Below are positions 45,195-53,747 of a stretch of 64,000 nucleotides of DNA, piece after piece (position 1 is the stretch's first letter; every line of letters begins with the position of its first letter). The stretch covers positions 1 to 64,000 of the forward strand of contig NZ_JAHFZG010000014.1 in the NCBI RefSeq assembly GCF_018619475.1. Reading direction: 5' to 3'. This DNA is from Rhodomicrobium sp. Az07. GTDB lineage: Bacteria; Pseudomonadota; Alphaproteobacteria; Rhizobiales; Rhodomicrobiaceae. Position numbers and translations under genes: made by a program. The notes below the pieces were generated by a model. The model had not been told where the DNA came from, searched no databases, and was given only the letters and a program-made list of their open reading frames with translations.

Positions 45195-45956
45195 TCAGAA
45201 AGCCCCGACCGATTTCAGGCTCAGATGGCCGTCGCGGCCGAGGATGATGTGGTCGTGAACGGTGACGCCAAGCTTCTGGCCCACTTCCGCGATTTCCTTC
45301 GTCATCTCGATATCGGCGCGCGACGGCGTCGGGTCGCCCGACGGGTGGTTGTGCGCGAGAATCACGGCCGAAGCCGACAGTTCAAGCGCACGCTTCACCA
45401 CTTCGCGCGTATAGACCGATGTGTGGTCGATGGTGCCGCGCGATTGCACCTCGTCGGCGATCAGCTTGTTTCGCCGGTCGAGGAACAGGATGCGAAACTG
45501 TTCGCGGTCCTCGAATGCCATGGCCGAACGGAGATAGTCGAGAACCGTCGACATCGAAGCGAAAATGGGCCGCTTCTTCACCTCGCCCTGCGCGGTTCGC
45601 AGCGCCGCCGCCCGCACGATGCGGAACTCGGTGACGACGGCTTCGGTCACGCCCTCCAGTTCGAGGAGCCGGTCGCGCGGGGCGTTCATCACCTCGCCGA
45701 ACGAGCCGAACCGCGCGAGGAGATCCTTCGCAAGCGGCTTCACGTCGCGTCGCGCAATCGCGCGGAACAACACGAGTTCAAGCAGTTCGTAATCGGGCAG
45801 CGGATCGGCTCCGCCATCGAGGAAGCGCTTCCTCAGGCGGTCCCGATGGCCCCAGTAGTGCGGGATGGGGCGCGGTGGCTGAGGCGGCGGGACACTCGCA
45901 CCCGCTTCGAGCGAGAGGAGTTCGAACAGAGGGCTTTCTTCGAAGCAGTTCGCCAT
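45195..45956 (-). CDS. radC: RadC family JAB-domain protein
   Basis: About 253 residues (ATG at 45956; 45983 also possible). N-terminal UPF0758 helices ([30 protein letters not shown] with a helix-hairpin-helix) and C-terminal JAB domain with [19 protein letters not shown] (H-x-H/P-S-G-D zinc site). RadC's role is unclear; it is not a core DNA repair enzyme despite the name. Intact. Confidence 0.93.
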   Translation of the reverse strand: MANCFEESPLFELLSLEAGASVPPPQPPRPIPHYWGHRDRLRKRFLDGGADPLPDYELLELVLFRAIARRDVKPLAKDLLARFGSFGEVMNAPRDRLLELEGVTEAVVTEFRIVRAAALRTAQGEVKKRPIFASMSTVLDYLRSAMAFEDREQFRILFLDRRNKLIADEVQSRGTIDHTSVYTREVVKRALELSASAVILAHNHPSGDPTPSRADIEMTKEIAEVGQKLGVTVHDHIILGRDGHLSLKSVGAF

Positions 45957-46148
45957 GGATGGTACGCACAACTGACACGACACGGAAACGGACTTTCAAC
46001 GAGACGAATAAACATCAGATTTTACGAAAAGAAAAGTAGCATTTGAAGCAATGAGCGCACGTTCGCGCGCCTGACGCCTTTGTTGCGCGGGCGGCGCGAG
46101 AGACGCACTGCGAATGCTTCACCTTCGCCGCAAAAGCGCGGTGAGAGA

Positions 46149-46730
46149 TCAGGCGCGGATGAGCGTCGGCGGCGGCGCTTTCTTCGACGGACGCTGCTTG
46201 AGGAAAAGCGGCACCACGTCCTCGACCTTGTCGACGACGAAATACCGCGTATCGAGACCCGGCCGGATGAAGAGCTGGTCGCGCATGCGGTCGAACATGG
46301 CAAGCAGCAGATCCCAGTAGCCCGCCGTGTTCACGATGAACACGGGCTTCTCGTGGTGGCCGAGTTGCGTCCAGGTGAGTTGCTCGACCAGCTCTTCCAG
46401 CGTGCCGACGCCGCCCGGCAGGGCCACGAACCCGTCTGACAGGTTGAACATCAGCATCTTGCGCTCGTGAAAGCCGTTGGTGACGTAACGCTCGCTGATG
46501 GTTTCGAGCGCGTTCTCGATTTCGAGGAGGGAGGCCGGGATGATGCCGGTAACGTGGCCGCCATGATCGATGACGGTCTGCGCGACCGTACCCATCATGC
46601 CGTTGCCGCCGCCGCCATAGACGAGGCCGATGCGCGCTTCGGCCATCGTTCGGCCGAGAGTTCGCGCCGCGTCGAGAAAACGCGGATCGAGTCCGGAGCC
46701 CGAGCCGCAATAAACACACAAACGCTTCAT
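46149..46730 (-). CDS. LOG-family nucleotide 5'-monophosphate nucleosidase
   Basis: 193 residues from the ATG at 46730 (MKRLCVYCGSGSG matches the family start; another ATG at 46745 is possible). Rossmann GLVYGGGGNGMMG and the catalytic motif FVALPGGVGTLEELVEQLTW (PGGxGTxxE). LOG-type enzymes cleave the ribose-5-phosphate from adenine nucleotides, as in cytokinin activation, and from other NMPs in bacteria. Divergent from the ABC exporter. Confidence 0.93.
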   Translation of the reverse strand: MKRLCVYCGSGSGLDPRFLDAARTLGRTMAEARIGLVYGGGGNGMMGTVAQTVIDHGGHVTGIIPASLLEIENALETISERYVTNGFHERKMLMFNLSDGFVALPGGVGTLEELVEQLTWTQLGHHEKPVFIVNTAGYWDLLLAMFDRMRDQLFIRPGLDTRYFVVDKVEDVVPLFLKQRPSKKAPPPTLIRA

Positions 46731-46927
46731 TTTCTCTGCTTTCATACCGCCGCTTTCACATCCTGAGCGTGTCTGTCCAAGAGCTTACCAGCGCGACACT
46801 TGCCCGCCGCTTAAAGCCGCCGGGTCTCGCCTGACACGGGAATCCGCTTATATGGAGAGAAGGCGCCGCCGCAGCCATACACTCGCCGAAGCTCGAAGTT
46901 CCGGCTTCACCGTCAACGAGGCATTTT

Positions 46928-48922
46928 TTGCACCACCACGCATCGCACTCCGTCCCGCCCGAAAAACACGGCAAGACAGACCATAAAGCCATTTTCCGGT
47001 ATCTTCTGCCGTTCGCCTGGCCGAAGGGCCGCGCCGACCTCAAGGTCAAGCTTGTGCTCGCCGCGCTGGCGCTCGTGGCGGCCAAGGTCGTCACCGTGTT
47101 CATGCCCGTTACATACAAATACGCGGTGGATGCGCTGACGGCGATGCCGAAGACGGACGCGGCGCAAACGGCGTGGACGATCGCTGCGGTGCCGCTTTTC
47201 ATGACGGTTGCCTATGCGGTCGCGCGTGTGTCCATGACCGGCTTCCAGCAGCTTCGCGACGTGCTGTTCGCGCCCATCGAGCAGAACGCGACGCGGATGC
47301 TGACGACGAGCGCATTCCGCCATGTCCACGATTTGTCGCTTCGCTTCCACCTCGACCGGAAAACGGGCGCTCTCACGCGCGTCTTCGACCGGGGAAAGAT
47401 GGCCGTCGACCTCATCATCCGCATGGGCGTGCTGAACCTTGTGCCCACGATCCTCGAAGTGCTTTTCGTATGCCTTCTGTTCGGCTGGTATTTCGGCTGG
47501 ACTTTCGTGGCCATCGTGCTGGCGATGATCGTGCTCTATACGTGGTACAGCATCGCGGTGAGCGAGCGTCGCATTGCGATCCGCCGCGAATATATCGAGG
47601 CCGACACCGACGCCACGACCAAGGCCGTCGACAGCCTTCTCAACTACGAGACGGTGAAATATTTCGGCAACGAGCGCTGGGAGGCGGACCGTTTCGACCG
47701 CTCGATGCGCCGCTACGAGCGTGCGAGCATCAAGACCGCGACTTCGCTCGCCGCGCTGAACTTCGGCCAGACCGTCATCTTTACGGCGGGCATGGCGACC
47801 GCGATGGCGCTCTCGGCGCACGGCGTCGCAACTGGCGCGATGACGGTCGGCGACTTCGTGCTTATCAACGCGGTGTTCATCCAGCTCTACCAGCCGCTCA
47901 ACCTGATGGGCGTCATCTATCGCGAGATCAAGCAGGCTTTCGTTGATATCGAAGCCCTGTTCGAACTCATCGGCCAGAAGCCCGAGGTGAAGGACAAGCC
48001 GGGCGCGAAGCCGCTCATCGTGGGTGCGGGCGCGATCCGCTTCGACAACGTTACATTCAGCTATGACGGCGTGCGCCCGATCCTGAAGGGCGTCGATTTC
48101 GAGGTGCCACCCGGACACATGGTAGCGCTCGTCGGGCCGTCCGGCGCGGGCAAGTCGACGATTTCGCGCTTGCTCTACCGCTTCTACGACGTGAAGACGG
48201 GGCGCGTCACAATCGACGGGCAGGATCTTCGCGACATCACGCAGGAGTCCTTGCGCGCCGCCATCGGCATCGTTCCGCAGGATACGGTGCTGTTCAACGA
48301 CACCATCGAATATAACATCCGCTATGGGCGCGTCGACGCGACGGAGGCAGAGGTGCGCGAGGCCGCGAGGATGGCGCAGATCGACGGTTTCATCAGGCAA
48401 TTGCCGGATGGCTACAAGTCGATGGTCGGCGAGCGCGGGCTGAAGCTGTCCGGCGGCGAGAAGCAGCGCGTCGCCATCGCGCGCACGATCCTCAAGGGTC
48501 CGCCGATTCTCATCCTCGACGAGGCGACGTCCGCGCTCGACAGCTTCACGGAAAAGGAAATCCAGTCGGCGCTCGACAGTGTCGCGAAAGGCCGCACAAC
48601 GCTCGTCATCGCGCACCGGCTTTCGACGGTCGTCGGGGCCGACACGATCCTCGTGCTCGACAAGGGCCGCATCGTCGAGCGCGGCACGCATGCTTCGCTG
48701 CTTGAAGCGCGGGGGCTTTACGCCGCGCTCTGGACGCGGCAGCAGGAAGCGGAGGAGGCGCGGCGGAAGCTCGCCGAGATGGTCGAGGAAGGCGCCCTGC
48801 CGACCGTGGAGCCGAACGCGAGCGGCGGGACTTACCCGGCTCGCCCGCTTGAACAGCGATCCCGCCCCCTGTGTGACCTTGAAGAAACAGCGGAAGATAA
48901 GGGCGTTACTTCAGCCACCTAG
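46928..48922 (+). CDS. ATM1-type ABC exporter
   Basis: 664 residues, apparent TTG start at 46928 (no ATG in range). The exporter's membrane domain has six helices, including LVLAALALVAAKVVTVFMPV and VLFVCLLFGWYFGWTFVAIVL. The nucleotide-binding domain has Walker A LVGPSGAGKSTISRLLYRF, signature LSGGEKQRVAIARTI and Walker B PILILDEATSALD. Its closeness to ATM1/HMT1 (signature YETVKYFGNERWEADRFD) suggests export of glutathione-metal or sulfur compounds. Full half-transporter, acting as dimer. Confidence 0.92.
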   Translation: MHHHASHSVPPEKHGKTDHKAIFRYLLPFAWPKGRADLKVKLVLAALALVAAKVVTVFMPVTYKYAVDALTAMPKTDAAQTAWTIAAVPLFMTVAYAVARVSMTGFQQLRDVLFAPIEQNATRMLTTSAFRHVHDLSLRFHLDRKTGALTRVFDRGKMAVDLIIRMGVLNLVPTILEVLFVCLLFGWYFGWTFVAIVLAMIVLYTWYSIAVSERRIAIRREYIEADTDATTKAVDSLLNYETVKYFGNERWEADRFDRSMRRYERASIKTATSLAALNFGQTVIFTAGMATAMALSAHGVATGAMTVGDFVLINAVFIQLYQPLNLMGVIYREIKQAFVDIEALFELIGQKPEVKDKPGAKPLIVGAGAIRFDNVTFSYDGVRPILKGVDFEVPPGHMVALVGPSGAGKSTISRLLYRFYDVKTGRVTIDGQDLRDITQESLRAAIGIVPQDTVLFNDTIEYNIRYGRVDATEAEVREAARMAQIDGFIRQLPDGYKSMVGERGLKLSGGEKQRVAIARTILKGPPILILDEATSALDSFTEKEIQSALDSVAKGRTTLVIAHRLSTVVGADTILVLDKGRIVERGTHASLLEARGLYAALWTRQQEAEEARRKLAEMVEEGALPTVEPNASGGTYPARPLEQRSRPLCDLEETAEDKGVTSAT

Positions 48923-49070
48923 GCGCCGTCGCGCTCTGCTTATCCACAGGCTGTTCACGCGCTGGCTGCGCCGGCCCTTCAACGCACGCTTGCGTTGCAT
49001 TTCCGTTAATGCCACAGCTTTTACGCAGTAACGTGTAGAGCTTCTCTGTGGCAACGTAAGCGGGATAGTC

Positions 49071-49856
49071 ATGTCAGTTGTAAAGTCAGTTGGTGGGGCC
49101 GCTGTCGGTTTGGTCTTCGCGGCCCAGGTGGCCTATGCAGCCGATCCATATTATGGTGGAGGCTATGGCGGAGGCTATCGCGGATACAAGGATCCCTACG
49201 TCCTCCAGCCCGTCGCGCCGATCCCCCTCTGGCGTGGCTTTTATATCGGCGGAAACATCGGCGGCGCATGGTCCACGATAGACACCGCCAGCAATGTGGT
49301 GTTCGTCAACGGCGTCACAACCGTCTTGTCGGACCGAAGCTTTGAAGGGTCCGGCTTTCTCGGCGGCCTTCAGCTTGGCTACAACATCCCGATCGGCAAC
49401 TTCCTCTGGGGAATCGAGGGCGACATCGGCGGCCTCGGCAACGACGCCAGCAGGAGCTTTGCCATAAGCACCCTGCCGCCGAGCGTTCTGTCGGTGTCGT
49501 CGGATGGCGGCTGGTATGGAGACGTAACGCTCAGGGGCGGCTTTCTCTATGGCGCCGCCCTGATCTATCTCAAGGGCGGCTTCGGCTTCTACACGGGCGA
49601 AACCAATGTAACACTCGTCACGGATGGCATCAGTGCCCTACGCCAGTCGAGCGGCACCTTCACCGGCTGGACGCTCGGCGGCGGGCTCGAATATCGGGTC
49701 GGCCCGCGCTGGTCCATCAAGGCCGAGTATCTCTATTTCGACTTCGGAGACAGCACGTTCAACTCCGATGACGCGCACTTCAACAACGACATGTCGGTCA
49801 GCACGTTCAAGATCGGATTCAACGTCTTCCTGAACGGCGTAGGGCCGCTTTACTGA
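49071..49856 (+). CDS. Outer-membrane beta-barrel (Omp25/31-like)
   Basis: 261 residues. Signal peptide ending in VAYAADP, a Gly-Tyr-rich linker YYGGGYGGGYRGYKD, then an eight-stranded barrel: WRGFYIGGNIGGAWS, FLGGLQLGYNIPIGNFLWGIEGD, LRGGFLYGAALIYLKGGFGFY, WTLGGGLEYRVGPRWSIKAEYLYFDFGD and a terminal FKIGFNVFL. Standard Rhizobiales outer-membrane protein of the Omp25/31 group. Monocistronic. Confidence 0.9.
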   Translation: MSVVKSVGGAAVGLVFAAQVAYAADPYYGGGYGGGYRGYKDPYVLQPVAPIPLWRGFYIGGNIGGAWSTIDTASNVVFVNGVTTVLSDRSFEGSGFLGGLQLGYNIPIGNFLWGIEGDIGGLGNDASRSFAISTLPPSVLSVSSDGGWYGDVTLRGGFLYGAALIYLKGGFGFYTGETNVTLVTDGISALRQSSGTFTGWTLGGGLEYRVGPRWSIKAEYLYFDFGDSTFNSDDAHFNNDMSVSTFKIGFNVFLNGVGPLY

Positions 49857-50269
49857 CGAGCGCCAACGTCTTTGTCCGCGTACGATCTTCTGTAACGCGA
49901 GCTTGGCCATGCCGCTGCGGTCGGTCCGCGACCGAGGATCGCCGGCGAACATGCGCTCAATACGCGCACCCGCCGGGATTTCGATCACGATGAGCTTTTC
50001 GTCTGACGTCGCCGAAACGCGGGAAGATTGGTCAGGCAGCGTTACCTTCGCGGCGCGCGGATCCGCCCTCAAGGCACCCGCCGGGCCGACGTGGACGTGT
50101 GTTTTCAACCGCCGCTGGTTCGCCGCAGCCGATCCGTCTTGATTTTGGCGGGCCAAGCGGCCATTCTCCGGCGCATTCACAGATCGCTGCGTTTCTCTTC
50201 GTAATCTCAAGACGCACATCCGGCTTAGATGGCGTTTTGACAGCGCAGCGGCTTTTCATGGCAGGAGAT
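49857..50269. other. Intergenic region with doubtful small frames upstream of infA
   Basis: About 410 bases. A 79-codon plus-strand frame (49903-50142) and minus-strand frames span part of it, but neither has convincing ribosome sites or recognisable domains; the protein-like stretch [15 protein letters not shown] is suggestive but unsupported. Probably holds the infA promoter at its right end. Confidence 0.4.
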
Positions 50270-50488
50270 ATGTCGAAAGAAGAACTACTGGAATTTCCTG
50301 GTATCATTAGCGAACTTCTTCCCAACGCGACATTCCGGGTGAAGCTCGACAACGGCCACGAAATCATAGCGCACACCGCCGGGCGCATGCGGAAGAACCG
50401 AATCCGTGTGCTCGCCGGAGACAAGGTTTTGGTCGAGATGACGCCCTATGATCTTACCAAGGGACGCATCACTTATCGCTTCAAGTAG
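50270..50488 (+). CDS. infA: Translation initiation factor IF-1
   Basis: 72 residues, the exact family size, from the ATG at 50270 ([18 protein letters not shown]). OB fold: [41 protein letters not shown] then GRITYRFK. It binds the 30S A site during initiation. It starts the infA-maf-hyp-yacG cluster typical of Rhizobiales. Confidence 0.97.
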   Translation: MSKEELLEFPGIISELLPNATFRVKLDNGHEIIAHTAGRMRKNRIRVLAGDKVLVEMTPYDLTKGRITYRFK

Positions 50489-50543
50489 GGGAACGGTCCT
50501 GTCCCTGAAGCAACATCCCGAAGAACGTGGCCATCCCGCCGCC

Positions 50544-51188
50544 GTGCAATCGGCTGCGCGGAAGCTTCTCGTTCTGGCAAGCGCCTCGCCTCGGCGCCTT
50601 GCCCTGCTGGAGCAGGTCGGCATCGAACCCGACGCGCTCCGTCCCGCCTCCATCGACGAAACGCCAAAGAAAGGCGAAGCGCCCCGCTCTTACGCGCAGC
50701 GGCTTGCTCGGCAAAAGGCCCTCACCGCAAGGGAGAGGCTGGAGCGCGAGCCCAATCTGGCCGGAGCGTTCGTCCTGGCCGCCGACACCGTCGTCGCCGT
50801 CAACCGCAAGATCATCGGCAAGCCCGATTATCTCAACGACGCCGCCGCCGCCCTGCAAACCCTTTCCGGGCGTTCGCATCGTGTCTTCACATCGGTATGC
50901 CTCATCACCGATACGGGCTCGGTGAAAATGCGCACGGTCGAGACGCGCGTCCGTTTCAAGCGACTGTCGGCCGAGGAACTCGACAGCTATCTCGCCTGCG
51001 GCGAATGGCGTGGGAAAGCGGGCGGCTACGCGATCCAGGGGATCGCGGGCGCGTTCGTGCAGAAGATCGTCGGCTCATATACCAACGTCGTCGGCCTTCC
51101 GCTGATCGAGGTGGTGCAGCTTCTGATCGGGGAGGGTTTCCCCGTCTATTTCAATTGGCTCAATCGTGCGGAAGTCGATTCGCTCTAA
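50544..51188 (+). CDS. maf: Maf-family nucleotide pyrophosphatase
   Basis: 214 residues from GTG at 50544 (an upstream ATG at 50448 overlaps infA and is less likely). N-terminal [20 protein letters not shown] (the Maf SxSPRR signature), then [61 protein letters not shown]. It hydrolyses non-canonical or canonical NTPs and is linked to septum control. Cluster with infA and yacG conserved. Confidence 0.93.
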   Translation: MQSAARKLLVLASASPRRLALLEQVGIEPDALRPASIDETPKKGEAPRSYAQRLARQKALTARERLEREPNLAGAFVLAADTVVAVNRKIIGKPDYLNDAAAALQTLSGRSHRVFTSVCLITDTGSVKMRTVETRVRFKRLSAEELDSYLACGEWRGKAGGYAIQGIAGAFVQKIVGSYTNVVGLPLIEVVQLLIGEGFPVYFNWLNRAEVDSL

Positions 51189-51207
51189 ACGCCAAGGGAG
51201 AGAAAGG

Positions 51208-51459
51208 ATGCACATGGATGATGAACAGGCCCGGTGGTCCGAAAGCGCCGAAAACGCAACAAGAGAAGCCCTCGATGAGTTCGCCGCTCTTCCGGCTGCC
51301 GATTTTCTCGCGTTGAAAAACATCGACGGTCGGTTCGCGACCCTGTCGATCGGGAACTGGCTCGCGAAACAGGCAAGAATCGTCGATCGATCCACCGGCG
51401 AGGAAATGGCGTTTGCAAATACGGATGACCTCATCCGCGCCGGATGGGTGATCGATTGA
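51208..51459 (+). CDS. Hypothetical protein between maf and yacG
   Basis: 83 residues with GGGAGAGAAAGG ahead of the ATG at 51208. Acidic helix ARWSESAENATREALDEFAALPAADFLAL followed by LSIGNWLAKQARIVDRSTGEEM. No recognised domain. Its 3' end overlaps the yacG start by 16 bases, so it is part of the infA-maf-yacG operon. Confidence 0.7.
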   Translation: MHMDDEQARWSESAENATREALDEFAALPAADFLALKNIDGRFATLSIGNWLAKQARIVDRSTGEEMAFANTDDLIRAGWVID

Positions 51460-51647
51460 CGGGAGAGCCGAACGAGTCTGAAGCTTTATGCGTGATTTGC
51501 GGTCGGCAGCCGCAGGTGCCGGAATATCGGCCGTTCTGCTCGCGGCGATGTGCGGACGTCGATCTTCACCGCTGGCTCGGCGGCGTCTACGCTATTCCCG
51601 GCAAACCGGAAGAAGAGGAAGACGAGGAACGCAACGGAAGCGGCTAA
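51444..51647 (+). CDS. yacG: DNA gyrase inhibitor YacG
   Basis: 67 residues, zinc-finger protein: CVICGRQPQVPEYRPFCSRRCADVDLHRWLGGVYAIPG with Cys-x2-Cys and Cys-x3-Cys. YacG binds zinc and inhibits gyrase; the WLxGxY motif is diagnostic. Start ATG at 51444, overlapping the preceding gene. Acidic C-terminus. Confidence 0.9.
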   Translation: MGDRLTGEPNESEALCVICGRQPQVPEYRPFCSRRCADVDLHRWLGGVYAIPGKPEEEEDEERNGSG

Positions 51648-51876
51648 CGTCACGCTTCTGCCGCTCCTTCGAACGGCACAAACCGCCGATCGGCGTGTTT
51701 TCGCGCTGTCCATGCACGCTCCGTCAACCGATACGGGGTATCGTCGTGAGGCACCGCACAACGCGGAAAAAAGTGCTCGCGCTCCACAAGTTCCGTTCAA
51801 GTCCGCTGTGCTTTCCTGAAGCGAGCAGTTGACGCACGGTAAAGCCTCGCTATGATCCAGCTTCCCGATGCGAGTG

Positions 51877-51961
51877 CCCCAGTGGCGGAACGGTAGACGC
51901 GGCAGACTCAAAATCTGTTGCCTGCAAGGGCGTGCTGGTTCGAGTCCGGCCTGGGGCACCA
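51877..51961 (+). tRNA. tRNA-Leu(CAA)
   Basis: 85 bases. Acceptor arms GCCCCAG and CTGGGGC with discriminator A and encoded CCA; D-loop GGAACGGTAGACGC; anticodon stem GCAGA/TCTGT with loop CTCAAAA (anticodon CAA); long class II variable arm TGCCTGCAAGGGCG typical of leucine tRNAs; T-arm TTCGAGTCC. Confidence 0.97.
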
Positions 51962-51977
51962 AATCGAGCGATCAATC

Positions 51978-53081
51978 ATGCACTCAGCATTGTGGAAGAA
52001 AACGCGGTCTATCCTTCTCGGAATGGCGGCGTTGTTCTCTGGCGCGCAAGGCGCCGTAGCCGGCCCGGCGCTTCTGACCGAACCCGCGACAGGCCTTGTG
52101 CTCTACGCCGAAGACGCCGACCTCCCCTGGCGCCCCGCTTCGCTCACAAAGCTCATGACCGCCTATCTCGCCTTCGAGGCGATCCGCGACGGCAGGCTCT
52201 CGCCCGAAGACATGCTGACCTCGACGGCTCTCTCGCGCAGCCAGCCGCCCAGCAAATTCGGGCTTCCGCTCGGCGCGCAGATCAAGGTCGATCTTGGCAT
52301 CAAGGCCCTGATCGTGAAATCGGCCAACGATGTCGCGGTCATGCTCGCCGAGAAGATCGGCGGTTCGAACGAAGCGTTTGTCGACCAGATGAACCGCACC
52401 GCGAAGCGGCTCGGCATGACGAACACGAAATTCGTCAACCCGAACGGCCTGCCCCAGTTCAACCCCGACGGCACCGAGACGCCGGATCAGGCAGTGACGA
52501 CCGCGCGCGATATGGCGCTTCTCTCGAACATGATCCTGAAGGAATTTCCGCAATACGGTCACATATTCTCGATGACCGAGGTGCGCGTCGGCAATCGGCT
52601 GCTCACCTCGCATAACAGCATCCTCAAGCGATACGACGGCGCTGACGGCATGAAAACCGGCTTTGTCTGCGCGGCGGGATATAATGTCGTCGCCAGCGCG
52701 ACAAGGAACGGCCGCCAGCTTGTCGCGGTGGTGCTCGGCGAGCGCTCATCGGGAGCCAGGACAATCCGCGCCGCCGCGCTGTTCGAGCACGGCTTCGAGA
52801 TCTATCCATGGAAGGCGGTGCTGGCACCGACGCTCGCCACATGGCCTGTCGAAACGCTTGAGGGGGCGCAGCCCGCCGACATGCGCGGCATCGTGTGCAG
52901 CGGTCGCAAACCAGCCGTCAGCGCGAAGCAGAAGCCCAAGCGGCCGAAGTCGAAACCCGGCCACGGCGCATCGGCCGCGAAGCCGAGGGCAGCGAACGCT
53001 CCTGGTGAGAAAAAGAAGCCCGCGCCAAAGGCCGCGCATCCGGCTCCGTCAAGCCCCGCCGCTGCTCGCACGAACGGGTAA
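51978..53081 (+). CDS. D-alanyl-D-alanine carboxypeptidase (DacF/PBP5-like)
   Basis: 367 residues from ATG at 51978 (a start inside the tRNA is excluded). A signal peptide (ILLGMAALFSGAQGAVAG) precedes the transpeptidase fold: active-site SLTK in RPASLTKLMTAYL, SAN in VKSANDVAVMLAEKI and KTG in DGMKTGFVCAAGYN. It trims pentapeptides in peptidoglycan. The C-terminal 100 residues are a Pro/Lys/Ala-rich tail rather than the usual PBP5 domain. Follows tRNA-Leu by 17 bases. Confidence 0.93.
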   Translation: MHSALWKKTRSILLGMAALFSGAQGAVAGPALLTEPATGLVLYAEDADLPWRPASLTKLMTAYLAFEAIRDGRLSPEDMLTSTALSRSQPPSKFGLPLGAQIKVDLGIKALIVKSANDVAVMLAEKIGGSNEAFVDQMNRTAKRLGMTNTKFVNPNGLPQFNPDGTETPDQAVTTARDMALLSNMILKEFPQYGHIFSMTEVRVGNRLLTSHNSILKRYDGADGMKTGFVCAAGYNVVASATRNGRQLVAVVLGERSSGARTIRAAALFEHGFEIYPWKAVLAPTLATWPVETLEGAQPADMRGIVCSGRKPAVSAKQKPKRPKSKPGHGASAAKPRAANAPGEKKKPAPKAAHPAPSSPAAARTNG

Positions 53082-53480
53082 GTGTGCGCGGATCGGCTGA
53101 TTCCTGTCGACCGGTCGCCCGCAGCGAAGCATCCCTCGCGCTGGAACGACATCACCGGCCCGTGGCTTCGCGGCGCCTCGCGAACGAGCACGCCGCGCTC
53201 ATCCTTGGCTGAAGAACCGCGAGTCGTTGTAGAACCGCCCCCGTCGCCGCGAGGTTTTCAACCGTTGGAGCAATCAGAAGTGGACAACGCGGCTCGCCGC
53301 CGAGCCTTGCGGCTTTTCCATCTGAATTGATGCTTGAGACATCAGCGTTAGGGGTTTAAGTTTCACGTCCGGAGCCTTTTGCGTCGTTGTCGCCAGAGGC
53401 TGCCTACGGATCCAACGCATTTTCGCCACGCCAACCGGGCGTTCGCACGAAAGCGCTTCAGGAGTTCGAGGGAAAAGTTC
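53082..53480. other. Upstream region of the Ehr operon
   Basis: About 400 bases without a gene; it should contain the promoter of the XRE-hyf operon. I see no strong dyad for the regulator. Short GC-rich frames exist but are not protein-like. Confidence 0.4.
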
Positions 53481-53747
53481 GTGCTCACCGGAGCCCAGTT
53501 GCGCGCTGCACGCTCACTCATCGGCATCGACCAGAAGACACTGGCCGATCAGGCTGGCGTGTCCCTGCCCACCGTTCAGCGCATGGAAGCAAGTCCGGGG
53601 ATCGTTCGCGGCGTGGTGGACAGCCTCACGAAGATCGTCGAGGCGCTGGATCGCGCGGGCGTCGAACTGATCGGCGAGGGGGCCGTTTCAAACGGCGGCG
53701 GACGCGGCGTGCGCCTGAAGAAACCGCCGGAGAGGGCCGAGGAATGA
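53481..53747 (+). CDS. XRE-family regulator leading the hyf-like operon
   Basis: 88 residues from GTG at 53481 (frame extends upstream but the domain starts here). LTGAQLRAARSLIGIDQKTLADQAGVSLPTVQRMEAS is a lambda-type helix-turn-helix; the rest KIVEALDRAGVELIGEGAVSNGGGRGVRL is typical for small single-domain XRE proteins. The stop overlaps the ATG of hyfB, so it is translated with the complex and probably controls it. Confidence 0.85.
   Translation: MLTGAQLRAARSLIGIDQKTLADQAGVSLPTVQRMEASPGIVRGVVDSLTKIVEALDRAGVELIGEGAVSNGGGRGVRLKKPPERAEE

Noticed and set aside
46913-48691. Nearly 600-codon minus-strand frame opposite the ABC exporter
   Set aside because: Antisense artefact of high GC; the plus strand encodes a complete ABC exporter with Walker and signature motifs.
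49638-50219. Minus-strand frame between the porin and infA
   Set aside because: Overlaps the end of the porin gene, lacks domains and a ribosome site; left as non-coding.
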